Positions 51,345 to 58,950 of a stretch of DNA of 64,000 nucleotides are shown one piece after another. Positions within the stretch are counted from its first letter, which is position 1; the number at the start of each line of letters is the position of its first letter. Below the pieces are notes generated by a model. It ran no database searches. It saw only the letters and a list, made by a program, of their open reading frames with translations, and was not told the DNA's origin. The stretch covers positions 26,845 through 90,844 of the forward strand of contig CAMNXA010000011.1 of the NCBI GenBank assembly GCA_946566685.1. The letters are read 5' to 3'. The DNA is from an uncultured Lachnospiraceae bacterium (GTDB taxonomy: Bacteria > Bacillota > Clostridia > Lachnospirales > Lachnospiraceae). A program made the translations under genes and the position numbers.

Positions 51345-53715
51345 GTTTAAATTCCGCAATCGTGACGCCGGCATCTCCCTCGCCAAATTCGCCCAGCCTG
51401 TAGCTTTTAACAATTTTGTTCTTGCGAAGGTAATTCTGCACCGCATTGCGCAGGGCGCCGGTCCCCTTGCCGTGTACGATCCGTACACTGGGCAGATGGG
51501 CAAGATAGGCGTCATCCAGATATTTATCCAGTTCTGACAGCGCCTCGTCTACGGTCTTTCCCAGTAGATTGATCTCTGTGGAAACGGTGTAACTTTTGGA
51601 CATCTTAAGTTTGCCGGAAGAAGTGCGCTGCATTTTGCCGGTATTGATGGTTTCTTCTTCGATCAGTACCAGATCATTCAGGGACACCTGGGAACGGATG
51701 ATGCCGCATTGTACAAAAAGCCGTCCGCTCTTATCAGGCAGGGAACTGACAGTGCCTTTGAGTCCCATGGAAATAATTTTGACGCTGTCGCCCAACTTGA
51801 TCTGATTCGGTTTTAAGGTTTTGTGTCCGGGCTTATCATTTTTCAGCGCCAGCTTTTCATTCTTTTCGGAAATCTTATCCCGCACTTTCTGACGGGACTT
51901 TTCCATGTCTTTCATAGAAACGGCTGAGCCTGCTTTCTGGAATGTACGGATGGTCTCATCCGCTAACTCCTTGGCGTTCTGCAAGATTTCGCGGGCTTCC
52001 TCATTGGCCTCCCGGAGGATTCGGTCGCGGGACTGGTCAATCTTTTCCTGTTTAGATTCCAACCGTTTTTTCAGAGCCTCAATCTCTCTCTTGTAGGATG
52101 CTATCTCCTGCTGCTCCTTTTCGATGGTAAGGCGGCTGTTTTCCAGGTTGGCCAGTAAATCTTCAAAACTTTCCTTGTCTTCCGTGATATGCCTTCTGGC
52201 ATCTTCTATGATGTGGTCGGGCAGTCCCAGTTTGGAAGAGATGGCGAAAGCATTGCTCTTGCCGGGGATACCGATCAGAAGGCGGTAAGTGGGTTGCAGT
52301 GTTTCTACATTAAATTCACAGCAGGCGTTTTCCACAAAATCCGTGGAGAGGGCATAGACCTTCAACTCACTGTAGTGGGTGGTGGCCATGGTGCGGATGC
52401 CCCGGCTGTGCAGATGATCCAGCACGGAGATGGCAAGCGCTGCGCCTTCCGTGGGATCCGTACCTGCCCCTAATTCGTCAAAGAGGCAGAGAGAATCGGT
52501 ATCCGCTTCTTTTAAGATGGATACGATACTCGTCATGTGGGAAGAAAAAGTACTGAGACTCTGTTCAATACTCTGTTCATCACCGATATCTGCATATACT
52601 TCCCGGAAAATGGAAAGCTCCGAGCGGTCAAGCGCCGGAATATGCAGTCCCGCCTGGCCCATCAATGTGAGCAGCCCCACTGTTTTTAAGGCTACGGTCT
52701 TGCCGCCAGTATTGGGGCCTGTGATGATAAGCAGGTCAAAGTCCGTCCCTAAAAGGATATCCACGGGAACAACCTTATGCTTATCCAGCAGCGGATGCCT
52801 GCCTTTGCGGATGTGTATCCGGTGCTCTGTGTTGAAGACAGGCTTAGATGCGTTCTGCTCCATGGCAAGGGAAGCTTTGGCAAAGATAAAGTCCAGCATG
52901 GTCATGGATTTCTGGTTACCTGTAAGGGTATCTGTATACGCAGCAGTCTGTGCGCTTAAAGACGCCAGAATCGCTTCGATCTCTTCCTGTTCTTTGAGAG
53001 AGAGCTCTTTCAGCTCATTGTTCAGGCTGACCACTGCCGCCGGTTCAATAAAAAAGGTAGAACCGGTAGAAGACTGATCATGCACCATACCCTGCACCTG
53101 GCTTTTGTATTCCGCTTTAACGGGAATACAGTAACGGTTGTCGCGCAGCGTCACCACAGCGTCCTGCAAATAAGTTCGATAAGAGCCGTTGATCATGGAA
53201 TTTAACTGGGAATGAATCCGATCATTGGTAATGATCATGCTCCGCCGAATGTGCTTTAAAGCAGGACTGGCATCATCGGCAATCTCCTCTTCGGACAAAA
53301 TGCATCGCCTGATCTCGTTGGAGAGCGGCGTCAAAGGTTCCAGACTGTCAAAAAACTCATCCAGCGAATCGCCGGGGATATCGTCTCTGTCTTTGCGTCC
53401 GTAGGTCTTGATGCGATTTACATTTTCCAGAAAAGACGCAATATTTAAAAGTTCGGATATGGAAAGGACACTTCCTACTTCCAGGGATTTGATGCTCATG
53501 CCCAGATCTTTGTTGCCGCCAAAGGATGTGGAACCCTTACGAAAAAGCCGGCTTAAGGCATCAGCGGTCTGTGTCTGTGCCGTCTCTATCTGTGCCGGAT
53601 CCGTCATCGGCAAAAGAGCAGTGGTCAGTTTTTTCCCAGGCTGTGACGTGGCCTTTTCGGTCAGCCGGTCGATTATCTTGTGATATTCTAAAACACGCAG
53701 TACTTTGCTGTTCAT
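51340..53715 (-). CDS. mutS2: MutS2 family ATPase/nuclease
   Basis: 791 residues, the usual MutS2 length. The N-terminal clamp/lever region is followed by the MutS ATPase: Walker A ITGPNTGGKTVALKTVGL near residue 330, the STFSSHMTSIVSIL region, Walker B LCLFDELGAGTDPTEGAAL near 405 and ATTHYSELK. A long charged coiled coil (roughly 520-620) leads to a C-terminal Smr nuclease domain (INLLGKTVDEALSELDKYL, VRIVHGKGTGALRNAV, RLGEFGEGDAGVTIAEF). MutS2 limits recombination and, in some species, rescues collided ribosomes. It ends within a repeat element shared with the flagellin 3' end. Confidence 0.96.
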   Translation of the reverse strand: MNSKVLRVLEYHKIIDRLTEKATSQPGKKLTTALLPMTDPAQIETAQTQTADALSRLFRKGSTSFGGNKDLGMSIKSLEVGSVLSISELLNIASFLENVNRIKTYGRKDRDDIPGDSLDEFFDSLEPLTPLSNEIRRCILSEEEIADDASPALKHIRRSMIITNDRIHSQLNSMINGSYRTYLQDAVVTLRDNRYCIPVKAEYKSQVQGMVHDQSSTGSTFFIEPAAVVSLNNELKELSLKEQEEIEAILASLSAQTAAYTDTLTGNQKSMTMLDFIFAKASLAMEQNASKPVFNTEHRIHIRKGRHPLLDKHKVVPVDILLGTDFDLLIITGPNTGGKTVALKTVGLLTLMGQAGLHIPALDRSELSIFREVYADIGDEQSIEQSLSTFSSHMTSIVSILKEADTDSLCLFDELGAGTDPTEGAALAISVLDHLHSRGIRTMATTHYSELKVYALSTDFVENACCEFNVETLQPTYRLLIGIPGKSNAFAISSKLGLPDHIIEDARRHITEDKESFEDLLANLENSRLTIEKEQQEIASYKREIEALKKRLESKQEKIDQSRDRILREANEEAREILQNAKELADETIRTFQKAGSAVSMKDMEKSRQKVRDKISEKNEKLALKNDKPGHKTLKPNQIKLGDSVKIISMGLKGTVSSLPDKSGRLFVQCGIIRSQVSLNDLVLIEEETINTGKMQRTSSGKLKMSKSYTVSTEINLLGKTVDEALSELDKYLDDAYLAHLPSVRIVHGKGTGALRNAVQNYLRKNKIVKSYRLGEFGEGDAGVTIAEFKQ

Positions 53716-53854
53716 GATAGCCTCGTTTCTAAATGATAAATCTATAGTTAATACAGAAATATCTTATCATAAATGAAAAGGAATTACTATGGTTTTATCG
53801 TGATGGCTGTTTTGGGCAAAAGGTGGGAGAATACCCGGCGTTTCCCTGCGCGGC

Positions 53855-53883
53855 TTGTCACAAAGATGCTGATATGATAAAAT
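53855..53883 (+). promoter_or_regulatory. sigma-A promoter of the HtrA-like gene operon
   Basis: TTGTCA (53855-53860), a 17-nt spacer and TAAAAT (53878-53883) preceded by TGA, an extended -10; 61 nt before the start codon. Confidence 0.68.
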
Positions 53884-53944
53884 AGACAAAGATTTGGAAC
53901 GACTGACAGGATTGTGGTTGACAGATGCAGAGAGGTAGAAACCT

Positions 53945-55324
53945 ATGTCTGAGCAGGAGAGAGAACAGGATCCGGCAGGGAGAGAATCTTCCAAAGAACA
54001 GGCGGAGTATACTCTGTCCGTACAGCCGGAATTTATGAGGGAAAAGATAAAACAGAAACCGGTCAACAAGAGAAAACTTCTCAGAAGAACAGTGATCACG
54101 GTCGTTATGGCGGTGGTGTTCGGCCTGGTGGCCTGTGTGACCTTTTTAATCCTTGAACCGGTGATCAGTAATCGCCTTTATCCGGAAGAGGAACCTCAGG
54201 AAGTGGTATTTCCGGAAGAGACTGTGATGGAGGAGATGAATCCGGAGGATATGCTGGTCAATGACGAGGTGGAAGAAGAGCCCCAGCCCGTGGAAGTGGA
54301 ACTGGAGGATGAACAGATCGAAGAACTGCTTTCCCAGGTAGAGTTTGGACTGGAAGATTATCAGACTCTTTATGATGAACTTGAGAAGCTTGCTGAAAAA
54401 GCCAATCACTCGGTGGTTACCGTGACGGGGGTCACTTCCGATGTGGACTGGTTCAATAATATCTATGAGAATGTGGCATCGGCTTCCGGTCTGATCGTGG
54501 CGAATAACAAGAAGGCAATGCTTATTTTGGTCAGTGCCGGTACCCTCAACGGAGCAGACAGCATAGAAGTGACATTTTGTGACCAGACCCAGGCAGAAGC
54601 GGAGATCGTGCAGAAAGACCTGGCAACAGGGCTGGCAATTTTGTCAGTGCCTATCACCTCCATCAGTGAGGAGACGATGGAGGTGATAGAGATAGCACAG
54701 CTTGGCAGTTCCAGTACTTATAATCTATTGGGAACGCCGGTGATCGCGCTGGGAAGTCCTTTGGGCACCAGCGGTTCCGTTTGCTATGGAGTGGTGACTT
54801 CCGCAGGCACCGTAATCGATAAACCGGACGCTTCTTATCAGAAGATCATGACAGATATATATGGAAGCCGCAATGCCACCGGAGTACTTATCAATCTCAA
54901 GGGAATGGTGATTGGGATTATAGATAATATGAACACCAGCAATGATATGGGTAATCTTCTGACGGCATACGGTATCACAGAATTGAAACGTACCATTGAA
55001 CAGATGTCCAATGATAAAGCCAGGGCCTATCTGGGCATACACGGAGCAGACGTGCCAAAGGAAGCGCTGGAGGATCCTGACATGAATATTCCGCCCGGTA
55101 CTTACATCAGGGAGATCGAGATAGATTCTCCGGCAATGGAGGCGGGGATTCAGAGCGGTGATGTGGTGATACAGGCAGGTATGACACCAGTTGAATCATA
55201 CAGTGAACTATTGAATATCATTCGAGGGGCAGAGCCCGAAGAGGTCATGACATTTACATTGATGCGGCAGGGGCATGAAATGAAAGTGGACGTGACATTT
55301 GGATATCTGCCGGATGGAAACTAA
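53945..55324 (+). CDS. HtrA/DegP-like membrane protein with substituted catalytic triad (pseudoprotease) and PDZ domain
   Basis: 459 residues with GAGAGG before the ATG. A cytosolic charged lead is followed by one transmembrane helix (VITVVMAVVFGLVACVTFLIL), an acidic stalk (residues about 78-130), a trypsin-like domain and a C-terminal PDZ domain (YLGIHGADVPKEALED, AGIQSGDVVIQAGMTPVESYSELLNIIRG). Compared with HtrA, the His-bearing TNNHV loop reads ILVSAGTL, TDLAVL reads TGLAIL, and the Ser motif GNSGGPLVNLKG reads RNATGVLINLKG. The whole Ser/His/Asp triad therefore appears lost, while the surrounding fold is kept. A binding or chaperone role is inferred. Confidence 0.82.
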   Translation: MSEQEREQDPAGRESSKEQAEYTLSVQPEFMREKIKQKPVNKRKLLRRTVITVVMAVVFGLVACVTFLILEPVISNRLYPEEEPQEVVFPEETVMEEMNPEDMLVNDEVEEEPQPVEVELEDEQIEELLSQVEFGLEDYQTLYDELEKLAEKANHSVVTVTGVTSDVDWFNNIYENVASASGLIVANNKKAMLILVSAGTLNGADSIEVTFCDQTQAEAEIVQKDLATGLAILSVPITSISEETMEVIEIAQLGSSSTYNLLGTPVIALGSPLGTSGSVCYGVVTSAGTVIDKPDASYQKIMTDIYGSRNATGVLINLKGMVIGIIDNMNTSNDMGNLLTAYGITELKRTIEQMSNDKARAYLGIHGADVPKEALEDPDMNIPPGTYIREIEIDSPAMEAGIQSGDVVIQAGMTPVESYSELLNIIRGAEPEEVMTFTLMRQGHEMKVDVTFGYLPDGN

Positions 55325-55398
55325 TATAAATAATGGAACAAAATGCCGGATACAGGTTGGAATTGGCGGCAGAATCTATGTTCCGGATTGGAGATTCT

Positions 55399-56340
55399 AT
55401 GAAATATATCAAAGACCTCAAGGAAAGCGACAGAATATTTGATATTTATCTGTGCAAGCACAAACAGTCGGCGGTCACCAAAAACGGGAAACCCTACGAT
55501 AACGTGATCTTACAGGATAAGACAGGAACGGTGGATGCCAAGATCTGGGATCCTAACAGCGCAGGGATTGAGGATTTTGACAGCCTGGATTATATAGAGA
55601 TCCACGGCGATGTGACCTGCTTTCAAGGGGCGCTGCAAGTTAATGTGAAACGTGTCCGCAAGTGCCGGGAGGGTGAATATGATGCGGCAGAATACCTTCC
55701 GGTCAGCAAATTTGGCATTGAGGATATGATGAAAGAGCTGTTGGGATTTATTGAGAGTATACAGAATCCCTGCTTACATAAACTGCTGCGGGCTTTCTTT
55801 GTAGAAGATGAGGATTTTATCAAAGTCTTCAAACAGTCCTCCGCGGCAAAGACCGTACATCACGGATTTATGGGAGGCCTGTTGCAGCATACTCTGGCAG
55901 TGACGAGATTGTGTGATTACTTATGCAGCCAGTATCCCATTTTAAAAAGAGATCTGCTGTTAGCGGCGGCAATCTGTCATGATATCGGTAAGACCAAAGA
56001 ACTGTCTCTTTTTCCGGCCAATGATTATACAGAGGACGGACAATTTCTGGGACACATTGTGATCGGCAGCGAGATGCTGGGTGAAAAGATCAGGCAGATA
56101 GAAGATTTCCCACCGGTTCTTGCCAGTGAATTAAAACATTGTATTCTGGCCCATCATGGGGAGCTGGAGTTTGGCTCTCCCAAGAAACCTGCGATCGTGG
56201 AAGCAGTGGCACTTTCTTTTGCTGACAATACCGATGCCAAGATGGAGACATTTACAGAGATTATGGAGAACAGCAGCGAAAAAGGCTGGCTTGGATTTAA
56301 CAGATTGTTTGATTCCAATCTGCGCGGTACCAGTATATAG
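55399..56340 (+). CDS. YhaM-type 3'-5' exoribonuclease (OB plus HD domain)
   Basis: 313 residues from the ATG at 55399 with GGAG five bases upstream; an earlier ATG at 55333 lacks a site. An N-terminal OB-fold (SDRIFDIYLCKHKQSAVTKNGKPYDNVILQDKTGTVDAKIWD in order) binds nucleic acid. The HD phosphohydrolase domain follows: VHHGFMGGLLQHTLAVTRL, AAICHDIGKTKELSLFP and LKHCILAHHGELEFGSPKKP, giving the His/Asp metal ligands. This layout is that of B. subtilis YhaM, which trims RNA and DNA ends. It is co-transcribed with the pseudoprotease gene and the RlmD-type gene. Confidence 0.9.
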   Translation: MKYIKDLKESDRIFDIYLCKHKQSAVTKNGKPYDNVILQDKTGTVDAKIWDPNSAGIEDFDSLDYIEIHGDVTCFQGALQVNVKRVRKCREGEYDAAEYLPVSKFGIEDMMKELLGFIESIQNPCLHKLLRAFFVEDEDFIKVFKQSSAAKTVHHGFMGGLLQHTLAVTRLCDYLCSQYPILKRDLLLAAAICHDIGKTKELSLFPANDYTEDGQFLGHIVIGSEMLGEKIRQIEDFPPVLASELKHCILAHHGELEFGSPKKPAIVEAVALSFADNTDAKMETFTEIMENSSEKGWLGFNRLFDSNLRGTSI

Positions 56341-56362
56341 AAGTTTGGACATGGGGAATTAT

Positions 56363-57904
56363 ATGGAATATAAAAAGAATGACATTGTCACAGTGACGAT
56401 AGAAGACATTGGAAATGACGGAGAGGGAATCGGCAAGACAGATGGTTATACCCTCTTTGTCAAAGATGCCATTATCGGTGACGTGGTGGAAGCAAGAATT
56501 ACAAAATGTAAAAAGAATTATGGGTATGCGAGAGTAGAGAAGGTGGTAACGCCTTCTTCTTTTCGTGTGGAGCCAAAGTGTTCCTTTCACAGACAATGCG
56601 GCGGCTGCCAGATACAGGCCATGAGTTATGCAAGACAGCTTATTTATAAACAGGATAAAATACGGAACAATCTCGTGCGGATCGGCGGCTTTGCAACGGA
56701 AAAGATTGATGAAGTTATGGAGCCGATCGTGGGGATGGAGGAGCCCTGGCACTATCGGAATAAGGCGCAGTTTCCGGTGGGATATGACAGACAAGGGAAC
56801 CTGATCACTGGCTTCTATGCTGGCAGAACCCATGACATTATAGCCAATACGGACTGCGCGCTTGGAGCACCGGAGAATAAGTTGATTCTGGAAGCAGTAC
56901 TAACCTATATGAAGGAAAATAACGTGACTGCCTATCGGGAGAGTACGGGAGACGGATTAGTGAGGCATGTTTTAATCCGTACCGGGTTCTGGTCCGGTGA
57001 GATTATGGTGTGCCTTGTGGTGAATGGGGGCAAACTGCCTGCATCAGAGAGACTGATAGAGAACCTGTTGGCAATTCGCTTTGACGGCACGGGAGAGAAC
57101 GGGCAGGATAAGAGGATTGCAAGTATTTCAATCAGTACGAATACGGAGAAGACCAATGTTATTATGGGAAAAGAGATCCGCGTTCTATGGGGAAAAGGAT
57201 ATATTCAGGATACGCTCTGCGGCCTTACTTTTTCCATATCCCCCCTTTCCTTCTATCAGGTAAATCCGAGGCAGACGGAGAAACTTTATGGACTTGCGCT
57301 GGCATATGCAGACTTGACCGGCAAAGAGACCGTGTGGGATCTGTATTGCGGAATTGGGACGATTTCCCTGTGCATGGCGAAGAAGGCCAGGCAGGTTTAT
57401 GGAGTGGAAGTGGTAGCCCAGGCCATAGAGGATGCCAGGGAAAATGCGCGGGTTAATCAGATAGAAAATGTTGAGTTTTATGAGGGGAAGGCGGAGGAAG
57501 TACTGCCTGCCTTTTATGAAAAGGCCAGTCGGGAAGAATGGATGGAAGAGGGATTGGCTTTGGAAAAACGGGGAGAAGGACGAAGCGAGAATAAGCTGCA
57601 TCCGGATGTGATCGTGGTGGATCCGCCCCGGAAAGGCTGCGATGAGAAGTGCCTGGAGACCATGCTGAAGATGCGGCCGGAGAGGATTGTCTATGTGAGT
57701 TGTGACTCTGCAACGCTGGCAAGGGATCTGAAAGTGTTGTGTGATGGGGGATATGAACTGCGGAAGGTGCGCGGGGTGGATCAGTTTGGGGGGACGGTGC
57801 ATGTTGAGACGGTGTGCCAGCTTGTGAGGAATAAGCAGGAACACAAGAAAAGAATAAATTATCGGGAGGAAGAAGTAGAGGATTGTGGGTGTATATATGG
57901 CTGA
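56363..57904 (+). CDS. rlmD: 23S rRNA (uracil-C5)-methyltransferase, RlmD/RumA-like
   Basis: 513 residues from the ATG at 56363 (GGGGA five bases upstream); the frame extends far upstream over the YhaM gene. A TRAM domain (DIVTVTIEDIGNDGEGIGKTDGYTLFVKDAIIGDVVEARI in order) starts it, then a 4Fe-4S-type Cys set (KCSFHRQCGGCQIQ, plus Cys in NTDCALG). The Rossmann methyltransferase follows (VWDLYCGIGTISLCMAKKA, GVEVVAQAIEDARENA, VIVVDPPRKGCDEKCL), with the nucleophilic Cys in YVSCDSATLARDL. A 35-residue charged insertion precedes the DPPR motif. It methylates a uridine of 23S rRNA; the exact position (1939 or 747) cannot be told. Confidence 0.9.
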   Translation: MEYKKNDIVTVTIEDIGNDGEGIGKTDGYTLFVKDAIIGDVVEARITKCKKNYGYARVEKVVTPSSFRVEPKCSFHRQCGGCQIQAMSYARQLIYKQDKIRNNLVRIGGFATEKIDEVMEPIVGMEEPWHYRNKAQFPVGYDRQGNLITGFYAGRTHDIIANTDCALGAPENKLILEAVLTYMKENNVTAYRESTGDGLVRHVLIRTGFWSGEIMVCLVVNGGKLPASERLIENLLAIRFDGTGENGQDKRIASISISTNTEKTNVIMGKEIRVLWGKGYIQDTLCGLTFSISPLSFYQVNPRQTEKLYGLALAYADLTGKETVWDLYCGIGTISLCMAKKARQVYGVEVVAQAIEDARENARVNQIENVEFYEGKAEEVLPAFYEKASREEWMEEGLALEKRGEGRSENKLHPDVIVVDPPRKGCDEKCLETMLKMRPERIVYVSCDSATLARDLKVLCDGGYELRKVRGVDQFGGTVHVETVCQLVRNKQEHKKRINYREEEVEDCGCIYG

Positions 57905-57974
57905 TTTGGAATGCAGAGTCAGAAGATTGTAAAATGGTGAGTGACGCTGACAGAAAGGAACAGGGAATTAAGGA

Positions 57975-58370
57975 ATGCGTAAATACGCGATTTTAGAGGA
58001 ACCAATAAAATGTAATGAGAAAGATTTCTTTTTTAAAATTATGTTATACCAATCAAAGAAAGAGGTTCTTTTATTTGAGTATTGCAGTATGGATGTTAAT
58101 CAATGTTCTTTTGACGTATGGTATCCAGATGTAGAATCAATCTATGAAGATTGGGATGATAAAATAGATGAACGAGGTTGGATAGATATTGATGATTCTT
58201 TACCTGATTGTCAACAGGATGCTTTTGCGTCAATACGAGTGAAAGGGCGTAATATAGGTAATCCACAGTGGGGACGAAATATTAAAAGATGGGCAGTGGG
58301 TAGATTATTGTCCATCAATTTATTTCATACAGAGGATAAGCCGTTGGCTTGTGTGTACAGATTGTGGTAA
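57975..58370 (+). CDS. hypothetical protein at the edge of an AT-rich island
   Basis: 131 residues beginning MRKYAILEEPIKCNEKDFFFKI, preceded by AAAGGAACAGGG. It is rich in Asp, Tyr and Trp (DVWYPDVESIYEDWDDKIDERGWIDIDDSLPDC) with no signal peptide or membrane helix, and resembles small immunity-type proteins in composition only. I do not recognise a family. It is the first gene after the sharp drop in GC content that follows rlmD, so it probably came with the acquired segment. Confidence 0.55.
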   Translation: MRKYAILEEPIKCNEKDFFFKIMLYQSKKEVLLFEYCSMDVNQCSFDVWYPDVESIYEDWDDKIDERGWIDIDDSLPDCQQDAFASIRVKGRNIGNPQWGRNIKRWAVGRLLSINLFHTEDKPLACVYRLW

Positions 58371-58475
58371 GATTTCCAGAATGCCAGTTTATTATACTGA
58401 TGCATCACATTTGAGAGTATACTTTTTTGGTAAAATTGGATATAATATCTGTATATACGAAGGGAGATGAGTGAT

Positions 58476-58550
58476 ATGGAAGTAGGCAGGATGCATACAG
58501 TAGATGAGGCGTTCCAGATTATCAGGGAAAGAATGGACAATGAATTATAG
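58476..58550 (+). pseudogene. antitoxin fragment (RelB/DinJ-like C-terminus)
   Basis: A 24-residue frame, MEVGRMHTVDEAFQIIRERM then DNEL, with GGGAG upstream. It looks like the C-terminal end of a RelB/DinJ-type antitoxin that has lost its DNA-binding N-terminus. Its last codons overlap the toxin remnant's start, the arrangement usual for intact toxin-antitoxin pairs. Confidence 0.5.
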
Positions 58551-58813
58551 GGTGCTGATTGCAGATGAGGCGATAGCTGATATTTTTGGACTTGAAAAAT
58601 ATGGGAGATTCTCCGCTAAAGTTTTCAAACTCCGGAATTAAGTATCGTGGATATATCATACATAAAAAGGTTTATGAGTCCTATCTGTTTTTTTATATTA
58701 TCAATAGCGAAACACAGGAGGTCTATGTTTTGCGTGTTATTAAGGATTTGATGAACTGGAGGGAGATATTGAATTGGACAAAGATATATCATTTTTCTGG
58801 TTATAATGAATAA
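58540..58813 (+). pseudogene. RelE/ParE-type toxin gene, broken by deletion and frameshift
   Basis: Starting at the ATG at 58540, the frame reads MNYRVLIADEAIADIFGLEKYG, typical of a RelE/ParE N-terminus, but soon runs to a stop after 33 residues. A second frame (from about 58604) continues MGDSPLKFSNSGIKYRGYIIH, then KVYESYLFFYIIN, VYVLRVIKDLMNWREIL, which is the C-terminal strand region of the same family. About 25-35 residues of the middle helices are missing between the two. The gene is therefore decayed and unlikely to make an active toxin. A terminator follows at once. Confidence 0.7.
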
Positions 58814-58820
58814 ATGTGGT

Positions 58821-58864
58821 CAAATAATGCCGCCAAATTAAATGTCATTTGGCGGCATTATTTG
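58821..58864. terminator. long perfect stem-loop terminator after the toxin remnant
   Basis: CAAATAATGCCGCCAAAT (58821-58838) pairs perfectly with ATTTGGCGGCATTATTTG (58847-58864) around an 8-nt loop. The A/T-rich outer stem could work in both directions. Confidence 0.85.
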
Positions 58865-58950
58865 TTTACATTATCTATATCTATGAAAATGATTTCCAAG
58901 TTAAAAACTATTATAGATAATATACGGTGGAAAGATTGAGAGGTATTACA

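Noticed and set aside
56156..56362. N-terminal extension of the RlmD-like protein
   Set aside because: It overlaps the YhaM gene and contains no family sequence; the TRAM domain starts just after the ATG at 56363.
58586..58813. A 75-residue open frame taken as an independent gene
   Set aside because: Its sequence continues the RelE/ParE family from the neighbouring frame, and its start has no ribosome site; it is the 3' part of a broken toxin gene.
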